DNA of 28,110 nt from JANMDR01 sp031376425 (GTDB lineage: Bacteria > Pseudomonadota > Gammaproteobacteria > Burkholderiales > Usitatibacteraceae), in NCBI GenBank assembly GCA_031376425.1, contig JANMDR010000157.1:1-28110 (forward strand), in the 5' to 3' direction. Each line of letters begins with the position of its first letter. Position 1 is the first letter of the stretch. This document shows positions 7,573-16,186 of this stretch, in pieces. A program made the position numbers and the translations under genes. The notes below the pieces were generated by a model, which saw only the letters and a program-made list of their open reading frames with translations, ran no database searches and was not told the DNA's origin.

Positions 7573-8833
7573 TCTTCCCGATGCACGTGGCCATTTTGGT
7601 CCCTATGGCGGCGTATTCGTAGCCGAAACTTTGCAAGCAGCACTTGCTGATTTACAGGCAGAGTACGATAAAGCCCGCAATGATCCGGCCTTCTTGGCAG
7701 AGTTTCATTCTGAGCTAAAGCATTATGTTGGTCGCCCCAGCCCAATTTATCATGCTAAACGATTGAGCCAAGATTTAGGTGGTGCGCAAATCTATCTAAA
7801 GCGCGAAGATTTAAACCATACTGGTGCCCACAAGGTAAATAACACCATTGGCCAAGCTTTACTTGCACGGCGTATGGGTAAGCCACGGGTTATCGCCGAA
7901 ACCGGTGCTGGTCAACATGGGGTGGCTACAGCAACAGTCGCCGCACGCTATGGCTTAGAATGCGTGGTGTATATGGGTAGTGAAGACGTGAAGCGCCAAG
8001 CGCAAAACGTATACCGTATGAAGCTTTTAGGGGCAACGGTCGTGCCCGTTGAAAGCGGTTCAAAAACACTTAAAGATGCGCTCAACGAAGCCATGCGCGA
8101 TTGGGTAACCAATATTGAGAATACCTTTTACATCATCGGCACGGTAGCGGGCCCGCATCCTTATCCGATGCTGGTGCGCGATTTTAATTCAGTCGTTGGT
8201 AAAGAGTGTCTAACGCAGATGCCTGAATTCATTGGTCGTCACCCTGATGCCGTATTAGCATGCGTAGGTGGTGGGTCAAACGCTATGGGTATTTTTTATG
8301 ACTATATTCCTCACGCAGGCGTGCGCTTAATCGGTGTAGAAGCCGGCGGAGAGGGCATTTCTACGGGACGTCATGCGGCAAGTTTATCGGCAGGAACGCC
8401 GGGTATTTTGCACGGCAATCGCACCTACTTAATTCAAGACGCAAACGGACAAATTGTTGATACCCATTCAGTATCGGCTGGTCTCGACTATCCAGGTGTG
8501 GGGCCGGAGCATGCATGGTTGAAGGATATTGGCCGTGCCGAATACGTCGCTATCAATGATGACGAAGCGCTTGCGGCCTTCCATCGCTTATGTCGCATTG
8601 AAGGGATTATTCCAGCGCTAGAATCGAGCCATGCGGTAGCGCAGGCAATTAAAATGGCACCGCAGATGTCGAAAGATACGCATCTACTCGTTAATCTTTC
8701 TGGCCGTGGTGATAAAGATATGGCAACCGTTGCCGAGCGTTCTGGCTTGGAGTTTTTCTGCCGCCCTAGCTGTCAAGGTGCACAAGCAGCGCAAACCGAG
8801 CAAACGATGGCCGCGCCAAAGGTTGCTAAATGA
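7559..8833 (+). CDS. trpB: Tryptophan synthase beta chain
   Basis: From ATG 7559 the product has 424 residues and begins MGNYDLPDARGHFGPYGG, the standard TrpB N-terminus. Upstream in-frame starts (from 7502) lie inside the trpF repeat and are rejected. The PLP-binding lysine is residue 92 in NHTGAHKVNNTIG, and GGGSNAMGIF is the phosphate-binding loop. It condenses indole and serine to tryptophan in the alpha2-beta2 complex with TrpA. The shared fold ends near GRGDKDMATVAERSG; about 25 residues beyond (CRPSCQGAQAAQTEQ and on) are an unusual low-complexity extension. It overlaps trpF by 14 bases and trpA by 4. Confidence 0.97.
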   Translation: MGNYDLPDARGHFGPYGGVFVAETLQAALADLQAEYDKARNDPAFLAEFHSELKHYVGRPSPIYHAKRLSQDLGGAQIYLKREDLNHTGAHKVNNTIGQALLARRMGKPRVIAETGAGQHGVATATVAARYGLECVVYMGSEDVKRQAQNVYRMKLLGATVVPVESGSKTLKDALNEAMRDWVTNIENTFYIIGTVAGPHPYPMLVRDFNSVVGKECLTQMPEFIGRHPDAVLACVGGGSNAMGIFYDYIPHAGVRLIGVEAGGEGISTGRHAASLSAGTPGILHGNRTYLIQDANGQIVDTHSVSAGLDYPGVGPEHAWLKDIGRAEYVAINDDEALAAFHRLCRIEGIIPALESSHAVAQAIKMAPQMSKDTHLLVNLSGRGDKDMATVAERSGLEFFCRPSCQGAQAAQTEQTMAAPKVAK

Positions 8834-9690
8834 TGGCGTTTCCCAATCGTATTGCCGCATGTTTTACCAAGCTTAAGGCGCAAAAGCGCCAAGCGCTCAT
8901 TCCTTACATTATGGCTGGTGATCCCAGCTTGGAAGTTACCGCCGCATTGCTGCACGCCTTTGTTGATGCGGGTGTTGATGTAATTGAGCTTGGTATTCCG
9001 TTTTCCGATCCTATGGCCGATGGCCCGGTGGTGCAGCTAGCTGCCGAGCGGGCGCTGCTCAATGGGGTATCGCTTAGCGATGTGCTCGATATGGTAGCGA
9101 CGTTTCGCAAAACCAATGACACGACACCCATTGTATTGATGGGCTACGCAAATCCGATCGAGCGCATGGGTATTCAAACCTTTGCGGAACGGGCAAGCGC
9201 TGCCGGTGTAGATGGTGTGCTTATTGTTGACTACCCGCCGGAAGAAAGCGTCACCCTGCATCCGATCTTTACCCGTGCAGGACTGGACATGATCTTTTTG
9301 CTGTCACCGACATCAAGTGACACGCGTGTAAAGTTGGTGTGCGCTATTGCTAGCGGCTATATTTACTACGTTTCGCTAAAGGGTGTAACAGGGGCTGGCA
9401 ATTTAGATACGGCAGCAGTTGAAACCAAAGTACGTAACATCAAAGCCCACACCAGCCTACCGGTGGGCGTGGGGTTTGGCATTCGCGATGGCGCTACCGC
9501 AAAACAAATTGCTGGGTTTGCCGATGCTGTGGTCATTGGCTCCCGGATTATCCAAGAATTAGAATCTGTGGGTGCAGAGGCAAAGGCAAATGCAAAGGCC
9601 AACAAGCTCGATGCTGCTGCGACACGGCAATTGCTCGTGGCTAAAACAAGCGCATGGGTAAGCACTATTCGTAACGCGATGGATGCCTAA
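8830..9690 (+). CDS. trpA: Tryptophan synthase alpha chain
   Basis: The 286-residue TIM-barrel protein has the catalytic residues Glu53 (VIELGIPFSDP) and Asp64 (PMADGPVVQ), plus YVSLKGVTGAG and GVGFGIRDG for phosphate binding. It cleaves indole-3-glycerol phosphate to indole, which is channelled to TrpB. Its ATGATG start overlaps the trpB stop (ATGA), so the exact first codon may be 8830 or 8833. Near residues 248-262 there is an Ala/Lys/Asn-rich stretch (AEAKANAKANK) not seen in typical TrpA and probably a harmless surface insertion. Confidence 0.97.
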   Translation: MMAFPNRIAACFTKLKAQKRQALIPYIMAGDPSLEVTAALLHAFVDAGVDVIELGIPFSDPMADGPVVQLAAERALLNGVSLSDVLDMVATFRKTNDTTPIVLMGYANPIERMGIQTFAERASAAGVDGVLIVDYPPEESVTLHPIFTRAGLDMIFLLSPTSSDTRVKLVCAIASGYIYYVSLKGVTGAGNLDTAAVETKVRNIKAHTSLPVGVGFGIRDGATAKQIAGFADAVVIGSRIIQELESVGAEAKANAKANKLDAAATRQLLVAKTSAWVSTIRNAMDA

Positions 9691-9745
9691 GTAGTCATTC
9701 AATGCATGGTTATTGATGCTCGTGTTAGGGTGTCTGTAACTAGTT

Positions 9746-9774
9746 TTGCAGAATAAAAATTCCTAAAATAGATT
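9746..9774 (+). promoter_or_regulatory. Candidate promoter for accD
   Basis: TTGCAG (9746-9751) and TAGATT (9769-9774) are spaced by 17 bases in the 101-base trpA/accD gap. The match is modest, and accD could equally be transcribed by readthrough from trp. Confidence 0.3.
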
Positions 9775-9791
9775 AGAACGAGGAGCATGGT

Positions 9792-10661
9792 ATGAGCTGG
9801 TTTAGAAAATTACTGCCCCCGAAAATTAAGCGTGCCAATATGGACGCACTTAAAAAAGCAGTGCCAGAAGGTTTGTGGAGCAAGTGTTCTTCGTGCCAGT
9901 CCACACTCTATTTCACGGATTTAGAAAGCAATTTACAGGTATGCCCTAAGTGCAATTTTCATAATCGCGTATCCGCCCGCGCCCGCTTGGATGGCTTTTT
10001 TGATGCCGATGGGCGAGCCGAATTAGGCTCAGAAGTAGTGCCTGTGGACACCTTGAAGTTTAAAGATAGCAAAAAATACGTTGACCGTTTAGCCGCAGCC
10101 GAAGAAGCAACCGGTGAAACGGATGCTTTAGTTGTGCTGCAAGGTACGGTAAAAGGCGTCCCGCTGATTGCTGCTGCATTTGAGTTTAATTTTTTGGGTG
10201 GCTCCATGGGCTCAGTTGTAGGTGAGCGATTCGCCCGCGCGGTAGAAGCTTGTGCCGATGAGAAATTACCCTTTGTGTGCTTTACCGCCACCGGCGGTGC
10301 GCGTATGCAAGAAGGTTTGCTATCGCTCATGCAAATGGCGAAAACCACGTCGTGCTTGCATCAGCTTTCAAAGTCGCGCTTGCCTTTTATCTCCGTGCTT
10401 ACCGATCCGACGATGGGTGGGGTCTCGGCTAGCTTTGCGATGTTGGGCGATGTAGTTATCGCTGAACCGGGTGCTTTAATTGGCTTTGCTGGTCCTCGGG
10501 TGATCGAGCAAACCGTGCGCGAAACCCTGCCAGACGGCTTTCAACGTGCGGAGTTTTTGTTAGAAAAAGGGGCGATTGATATGATTGTTGATCGACGTCA
10601 TATGCGCGACAAAATTTCGCAGCTAGTTTGCTTGCTACAAAAAGAGCCATTGCCAGCGTGA
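9792..10661 (+). CDS. accD: Acetyl-CoA carboxylase carboxyltransferase subunit beta
   Basis: The 289-residue protein begins MSWFRKLLPP and carries the AccD zinc ribbon with cysteines 32, 35, 51 and 54 (KCSSC...CPKC). The crotonase-like core includes FNFLGGSMGSVVGERF, TATGGARMQEG and SLMQMAKT. With AccA it transfers the carboxyl group from biotin to acetyl-CoA to make malonyl-CoA, the first step of fatty-acid synthesis. A strong GAGGAG lies just ahead of the ATG at 9792; another ATG at 9787 stops after one codon. In many betaproteobacteria folC follows accD; here a helicase follows instead. Confidence 0.97.
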   Translation: MSWFRKLLPPKIKRANMDALKKAVPEGLWSKCSSCQSTLYFTDLESNLQVCPKCNFHNRVSARARLDGFFDADGRAELGSEVVPVDTLKFKDSKKYVDRLAAAEEATGETDALVVLQGTVKGVPLIAAAFEFNFLGGSMGSVVGERFARAVEACADEKLPFVCFTATGGARMQEGLLSLMQMAKTTSCLHQLSKSRLPFISVLTDPTMGGVSASFAMLGDVVIAEPGALIGFAGPRVIEQTVRETLPDGFQRAEFLLEKGAIDMIVDRRHMRDKISQLVCLLQKEPLPA

Positions 10662-10773
10662 AATTAGATTTGTTGCAGGCATTGCCATTATTTCAATCCG
10701 CTTTGGGACGATCTAGTTTAGGGTCATCTAGTCATTTCAATATGATTTCGACGGTTTTGTACGGAACAGTGAC

Positions 10774-12819
10774 GTGAGCGAAACTAATTCCAGCAACAGT
10801 CTCGCGCAAATTTTTAGCGAAACCGGCATATTAGCCGCCAATATTCCGAGCTTTCGGCAACGCAGCCAGCAACTGGAAATGGCGCAAAAAATAGAAAGCA
10901 CAATCGACCGTTCCGGCGTTTTAGTAGCCGAGGCAGGCACAGGCACCGGTAAAACATTTGCTTACCTTGTACCGGCCTTGCGTGCAGGCGGAAAGGTAAT
11001 AATTTCCACTGGCACCAAAAATCTGCAGGATCAATTATTTCATCGTGATATCCCGATGGTGCGCGACGCCTTAGGCGTACCCGTGACCATCGCCTTGCTT
11101 AAGGGGCGATCAAACTACGTTTGTTTGCACCACACTGAAATTGCGGTGCGCGATGGCCGCTTTATGAGCCGGGAAGACGCTAAATACATCCACAGCATTC
11201 AGCGCTTTGCTAATCAAGCGCTAGGCGGTAAATTTACAGGTGATCGCAGTGAGCTACCTGAAGTGCCCGAACGCGCTACGGTGTGGGCTGCTGCTACTTC
11301 CACACGCGAAAACTGTTTGGGTAGTCAATGTGGCCGCTATGCCGATTGCTTTGTGATGCAGGCACGCAAAAACGCTATGGATGCTGAAGTGGTGGTGGTG
11401 AATCATCACTTATTTTTTGCTGACTTAGTGCTCAAAGATGACGGCGTGCAAGAGTTGTTACCCGCAGCCAATACAATTATTTTTGACGAAGCCCATCAGT
11501 TGCCCGAAACGGCATCGCTATTTTTAGGTGAGGCGGCGTCTACCGCGCAGTTGATCGAACTAGCGCGTGATGCCAAGCTAGCCGGTGTGGAATTTGCGGG
11601 AGATTTTAAAGACCTGCAACAGAGCGCTAGTGCCGTAGATAAAGCTGCTAAAGATATCCGTATCACCATTGAAGAAGACAACGCCAGACTCACCGGCGCA
11701 TCCGTTATTGAACGCGAAGGTTTCAATGAATCCTTAGATGCTGCGCAAGAAGCGTTGCTGGAACTGCGCGAGCTATTGGAGAGCCAAGCCGCGCGCGCGC
11801 AAGAATTGCAAAACTGTTTAGAGCGTGCTGATGACTTTGCCGCACGCCTCACTCGCTGGCGGGACAATAGCTTTGAAGGTTATATCCGTTGGGCCGAGGT
11901 ATACGAGCGCTCGCTAAGCCTAAATCTCACGCCCCTGTCCGTTGCTAAAACCTTCCGCGCGCAAGTGGATGGCCCCAAACGCGCATGGATATTTACATCC
12001 GCCACCCTTGCCGTGAAGGGTGATTTCAGCCTATACCAACGGGAAATGGGCTTGCTGCCCGAAGCCCTAGATGAGGCAGGTGGTGACGACGAGGGATTTG
12101 ATAACGACACTGCCGCAAGCATGGGTCAAGTAAGAGACCGTATCGAAACCGCCACTTGGGTCTCGCCCTTCGATTATCCCAACCAAGCGCTTTTTTATGT
12201 GCCGCAAAATATGCCGGAAGCCAATAGCCAAGGCTTTACCGAAGCCGTCGTCAAGGCGGCGCTACCGCTAATATTGGCGGCAAAGGGTCGGGCGTTTTTA
12301 TTATTCACCTCGTTACGCGCCATGCAACGGGCACACGATATGCTTAGCGTTGAATGGGAAAAGCAAGGTTTAGTCTACCCGCTGATGGTGCAAGGTCAAG
12401 GATCACGCACTGAACTATTAGACCGCTTTCGCGCCGCTGGTAACGCCGTGCTGGTCGCCAGCCAAAGCTTTTGGGAAGGGGTTGACGTAAAGGGTGATGC
12501 GCTATCGTTAGTGATAATCGATAAGCTGCCCTTCGCCCCCCCCGATGATCCAGTGTTAGCGGCTAGAATCGATGCGCTAAAAGCCGAAGGCGGTAACCCC
12601 TTCATGGACTATCAATTACCCCGCGCCGCCATCAATCTAAAACAGGGTGCAGGTCGCTTAATTAGAGACGAAACTGATCGGGGATTGCTAATGATTTGCG
12701 ATACCAGAATTGTCGATAAACACTATGGCCGTCGCATTTGGCAAAGCCTGCCACCCATGAAACGAACAAGGGTGGAAGCGGAAGCGGTGGCGTTTTTAGA
12801 GGGATTGGGAAATTTATAG
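10774..12819 (+). CDS. ATP-dependent DNA helicase, DinG/YoaA (XPD-like iron-sulphur) family
   Basis: The 681-residue protein starts at GTG 10774, preceded by GGAA. Walker A is AEAGTGTGKT (residues 52-61) and the DEAH box is FDEAHQLPE (237-245). Four cysteines between them (117, 181, 186, 192) have the spacing expected for the [4Fe-4S] cluster domain of XPD/DinG-type 5'-3' helicases. C-terminal motifs FTSATL, SFWEGVDVKGD and QGAGRLIRDETDRG complete the superfamily-2 core. The size and the cluster favour the YoaA subgroup, implicated in replication-damage repair, over the larger DinG proper. It is convergent with the secretin gene at 12903. Confidence 0.92.
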   Translation: MSETNSSNSLAQIFSETGILAANIPSFRQRSQQLEMAQKIESTIDRSGVLVAEAGTGTGKTFAYLVPALRAGGKVIISTGTKNLQDQLFHRDIPMVRDALGVPVTIALLKGRSNYVCLHHTEIAVRDGRFMSREDAKYIHSIQRFANQALGGKFTGDRSELPEVPERATVWAAATSTRENCLGSQCGRYADCFVMQARKNAMDAEVVVVNHHLFFADLVLKDDGVQELLPAANTIIFDEAHQLPETASLFLGEAASTAQLIELARDAKLAGVEFAGDFKDLQQSASAVDKAAKDIRITIEEDNARLTGASVIEREGFNESLDAAQEALLELRELLESQAARAQELQNCLERADDFAARLTRWRDNSFEGYIRWAEVYERSLSLNLTPLSVAKTFRAQVDGPKRAWIFTSATLAVKGDFSLYQREMGLLPEALDEAGGDDEGFDNDTAASMGQVRDRIETATWVSPFDYPNQALFYVPQNMPEANSQGFTEAVVKAALPLILAAKGRAFLLFTSLRAMQRAHDMLSVEWEKQGLVYPLMVQGQGSRTELLDRFRAAGNAVLVASQSFWEGVDVKGDALSLVIIDKLPFAPPDDPVLAARIDALKAEGGNPFMDYQLPRAAINLKQGAGRLIRDETDRGLLMICDTRIVDKHYGRRIWQSLPPMKRTRVEAEAVAFLEGLGNL

Positions 12820-12834
12820 CTTGTAAGAAATATA

Positions 12835-12867
12835 GCTGAAGACTCTTTAAATAAAGGCATCCTCAGC
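12835..12867. terminator. Imperfect hairpin between convergent helicase and secretin genes
   Basis: GCTGAAGA pairs imperfectly with TCCTCAGC, with an inner CTTT/AAGG pairing and an AT-rich loop. It sits in the 83-base gap between two convergent genes, so it could terminate both. Its first 14 bases (GCTGAAGACTCTTT) recur exactly at 20641. Confidence 0.45.
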
Positions 12868-12902
12868 CATCTCATCTGTTATAAAGCGATTTTGCAAAGC
12901 TA

Positions 12903-15900
12903 CTACTTCGGTGCTGGCAAGCCACTCAAATCCAAGCCCGCTGCAATATCTGGTTGTCGTAATGCCTTATCCAAGTCGTTTATAGCTCGATCTAGCTCTT
13001 CGTTGAAGGCGGGAATGTAGAAATCATCCCAGAAGAAATTACGCGCTACGTTGGCTTCGATTACTCTTTCCCAGTTGGTGCTAGCTTCTTGTAGATTGAG
13101 CACACGCCCGGGTAGGAAGTTATCGAAAACCGTGTTTACTTCATTACCGTTAGCCAGTATGGTATTTTTAAGTGCCACGGCAAGTTTTACACCATTGATA
13201 TCTTCAGGTTGGTGAATTAGGATAGTGTATCTTGGGACGCCGTCGGTACCTGGGTGGTTAAGCTCCCACATTAGTTTGCGCCACTCATCACGATCACGGC
13301 AGGCTACGGTGCTGATGTCTGCCACTGGTTCGGTATTCATATCAGCGGCTTCTAGACTAGCGCGTGATGCTTTGAAGGTGAGGGCTAAGGCACGGCCAGG
13401 GTTTTTGCTGAAGAAGCTGTTGTAATCACTGCTGCCAGCATAACGGCGCAGCGCATCGCCTACAGATTGCATTTTAAAACTGGGGCCTCGCACATCGCCT
13501 TCAAAGAACATCAGCTTATCGATATTGATAGACTGTGCACCGTTTAGGCGTGTGAGCATACGCGACATCATGCCAGATACAAAAATCAATTCGCCTGGTA
13601 CTTTGGTGCCAACGAAGCGCGAAAACGGGGCTTTGGTGGCGAGGCTAGGTTGGTTAGCAATGGCTTGATTCGCAGCACGGCGATAAGCCAGCAAGCGTTG
13701 GCTAAAGCGGATGTACTGGGAATCCACTAAGTCTTCAGCGCGAATACGGTAGCTCTCGCGGAACAGGCTGGTGCCAAATTGATCAAAGCGATCATCGTCA
13801 CGTGGTAGCTGCCATTTTGTTGCCCGAAACTCTTCGGTGACAATGGTGGGGGTGAGCACGATAATCACTTCGCGCTTAGATGTTTTGGTGCCTTCGTAAC
13901 CTGCGAGTTTCTTCAAAAAAGGAATGTCGCCCAGCAGGGGGATTTTATCCGTGCGGGTGACCTGTTCTCGGCTAATTAAACCACCGATGATAAGCGGCTG
14001 GGCATCGCGTATACGAGAGTAGGTTTGCACCCGCCGTTGCGAGAGCGTAGGGGCGGAAGCGAGCGCCACATTAGTAACAGGATCAAGCACTTTCAAATCA
14101 GCGCCAGGCACCGGTGCTGATATGGTGGCGTCAATCAACATGGAGATTTCTTTACCGTCTGCGCCTATGCGTGGCCGCACATTGAGAATCGCGCCCGTAG
14201 GGATATATTGAAACGAAAATGCCACACGGCCACCGCCAGAGCCGGTGCCGGCGTCTTTCGAGGTTGCCACTGGAATATCCGTGCCGACGCGAATAGTGGC
14301 TTGACGGTTATCTAAGGTCATCACTGAGGGGCGTGCCAAAACTTCAGCTTGGTTAGTTTCAACCAATGCATTTATTTGCGCCAGCATTTGCCGTGGCGAA
14401 ATATTTTTGGTGCCGTCATATAGCGCGCTTAGTGCTGTACCGCCAAGCGGTAATGCGCTCAGCGCACCAAGGCTATAAGCTTCGGTGCCTTTTTTCAAAT
14501 CCCACTTCACACCTAAGTCGCGTAGGGCATCGGACGATATTTCTAAAATCATGCTGTCGATAAAAATCTGCCTAGCAGGGCGATCAATCGTTTCTTCTAT
14601 TACCCGCTTTAGTTTGGCAAATTGCTCGGGATATTGCGGATGAGTGAGCACCAATAATTGCGATGTGGTGGTTGCCACAGTGGCCTGCAATTGTGAGGCC
14701 GCGCCGGGCAGGGCGGTGATGCCCAGTTGCCCACTGTTATTAGCACTTGCACTACCCGCCTGACCATAATCGGCACCAGCCAAACCGCTGTTCTTGGCGT
14801 CTGGATCAGGGATTTTATATATTAAGGGCAAGCGATCAAAGGCGATACTGGTAGGGAAGTTTTTAGCCGATGCATAGCGCTGGACATTTTGCTGCGCACC
14901 AAATGCGGGGGCGCCGAAACTTGGCGTGGAACCGAAACTTGGGGTAGAACCAAAGCTGGGTGTGGAGCCAAAGCTCGGCGTAGAGCCGAAGCTGGGGGTT
15001 GAGCCAAAACTAGGTGCCGCACCAAAGCTTGGCGCGGGCGATAGTGCGTTTGGCGCACTACCTAATGTGCTGTTACTAAACGCATCACCGCCCTGTAGCA
15101 AGGGCACATCTAATCCTTTGTAAGAATCATCTTTGCTAACCGACTCGTCGTCGGTAATGGCGGCGTAACCCATCGCGCGTAGTGTGAAAAGTGCGGTATC
15201 GGCTTCTACGTAAGAAAGTGTAATCACGCGCGCCTCCAACTCGCCCAGTGATAGCTTGTTCATGAGCTTATTGCGTTCTTGCAACAGGCTGGAAAGTATG
15301 GGGTCAAACATGGCTCTATCAGCATCGGGATTCGTTCTGGTAAAACTGTCCTGCACAGTACGACCTTCAATCCACAGTTGCGGCAAGCGGCGGGGGTGCA
15401 ATAACACGCCTAAGCGCACGAAGTCTTTTTTATTACCAACAACGCGCTGGGCAACGCCAAATAATTGAATTTTGTCGGGAACGACCGGCAGTTCTTTAGC
15501 GGCCTCTTCACGCACACGCTTATACCCTTGTGTTACTTCTAAAACGGTAATCGCATCTAAAATTAGTTCGCGAATCTGTTGCTCATTAATTTTTGGAAGT
15601 GATACCAAGCGTGCGAAGTTGGTTGAATAGCTGGATGCAGAGGTGAGCGGGGCTGCGCTAATATTGCTCGATGATGCAAAGGGATTAGCGGCGAAAGGGG
15701 CTGCGGATTGTGGTGAAATTTGTGGTGAAAGTGCAGGTGGTACGGGTACCGGCGCAAAAAGTGTTGGTGGCTCAGAAGGCGTGGGCTCAATAGGCGCGGC
15801 AACTTTAGGTTGAGCCGTGGCTAGACTTAAACACAATAAGCCGCCACCGAAGGCGGTTGCACCAGCAAGGGCGCTTGCAAAAGTAGGGTGCGGCCACAAT

Positions 15901-15971
15901 CGTGATGTTAGTGCAATAACTGAATTTGGTAAGAATGCTGGATTACGGCTAGGTGCATGCTTTGAATTCAT
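12903..15971 (-). CDS. Divergent secretin (GspD/PilQ superfamily) with long C-terminal extension
   Basis: A 1022-residue exported protein. The N-terminus has a basic stretch and hydrophobic residues 33-53 ending SLATA, then a proline-rich segment (55-100). Residues 245-280 resemble a small secretin N-domain. Residues 314-355 are seven PSFGxx units. The secretin core spans about 465-712, with ARQIFIDSMILEIS, VLARPSVMTLDNRQATIRVG, QPLIIGGLISRE, KIPLLGDIPFLKKL and VIIVLTPTIV, which are clear markers of outer-membrane secretin gates. About 310 residues follow that resemble nothing I recognise; normal secretins end soon after this point. No pilus or type II/III assembly genes are adjacent. It is the last gene of the - strand cluster, 215 bases after the CsgG-like gene. 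The start at 15971 has no strong ribosome site. Confidence 0.85.
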   Translation of the reverse strand: MNSKHAPSRNPAFLPNSVIALTSRLWPHPTFASALAGATAFGGGLLCLSLATAQPKVAAPIEPTPSEPPTLFAPVPVPPALSPQISPQSAAPFAANPFASSSNISAAPLTSASSYSTNFARLVSLPKINEQQIRELILDAITVLEVTQGYKRVREEAAKELPVVPDKIQLFGVAQRVVGNKKDFVRLGVLLHPRRLPQLWIEGRTVQDSFTRTNPDADRAMFDPILSSLLQERNKLMNKLSLGELEARVITLSYVEADTALFTLRAMGYAAITDDESVSKDDSYKGLDVPLLQGGDAFSNSTLGSAPNALSPAPSFGAAPSFGSTPSFGSTPSFGSTPSFGSTPSFGSTPSFGAPAFGAQQNVQRYASAKNFPTSIAFDRLPLIYKIPDPDAKNSGLAGADYGQAGSASANNSGQLGITALPGAASQLQATVATTTSQLLVLTHPQYPEQFAKLKRVIEETIDRPARQIFIDSMILEISSDALRDLGVKWDLKKGTEAYSLGALSALPLGGTALSALYDGTKNISPRQMLAQINALVETNQAEVLARPSVMTLDNRQATIRVGTDIPVATSKDAGTGSGGGRVAFSFQYIPTGAILNVRPRIGADGKEISMLIDATISAPVPGADLKVLDPVTNVALASAPTLSQRRVQTYSRIRDAQPLIIGGLISREQVTRTDKIPLLGDIPFLKKLAGYEGTKTSKREVIIVLTPTIVTEEFRATKWQLPRDDDRFDQFGTSLFRESYRIRAEDLVDSQYIRFSQRLLAYRRAANQAIANQPSLATKAPFSRFVGTKVPGELIFVSGMMSRMLTRLNGAQSINIDKLMFFEGDVRGPSFKMQSVGDALRRYAGSSDYNSFFSKNPGRALALTFKASRASLEAADMNTEPVADISTVACRDRDEWRKLMWELNHPGTDGVPRYTILIHQPEDINGVKLAVALKNTILANGNEVNTVFDNFLPGRVLNLQEASTNWERVIEANVARNFFWDDFYIPAFNEELDRAINDLDKALRQPDIAAGLDLSGLPAPK
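14907..15032 (-). repeat. Seven 18-bp units encoding PSFGxx in the secretin gene
   Basis: Seven consecutive 18-base units encode PSFGAA, five copies of PSFGST, then PSFGAP (residues 314-355). The units differ mainly at synonymous positions, so the array is old or selected at protein level rather than freshly duplicated. It probably forms a flexible linker. Confidence 0.9.
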
Positions 15972-16043
15972 ATTTTTTATTTAACTTAGAATGAATGGCG
16001 AGTCACTTTAGTATACCAACAATCCGTAGACACTGAGGTATTA

Positions 16044-16078
16044 GCGGCACTTTCAAAGGTGTTGTGCGAAAGTGCCGC
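16044..16078. other. Perfect 11-bp inverted repeat downstream of the CsgG-like gene
   Basis: GCGGCACTTTC (16044-16054) and GAAAGTGCCGC (16068-16078) pair perfectly around a 13-base loop in the 215-base gap between the CsgG-like stop and the secretin start. No T-run follows on either strand, so it is not a classical terminator. It could be an mRNA stabiliser, a partial terminator between the two genes, or a protein-binding site. The rest of the gap shows no clear promoter. Confidence 0.6.
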
Positions 16079-16186
16079 CACGAAATGCACATCATCCAAA
16101 ATAAAATAAACAATTCCAATTTCTTAAGCTAGCAGCCTGATAGCGTGATTTTGGACCCCATCTCTGATCACGTCTGACTGTGTGCT

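Noticed and set aside
14907..15032. Regular 18-bp repeats considered as a CRISPR-like array
   Set aside because: There are no spacers; the units are in frame and encode PSFGST within the secretin.
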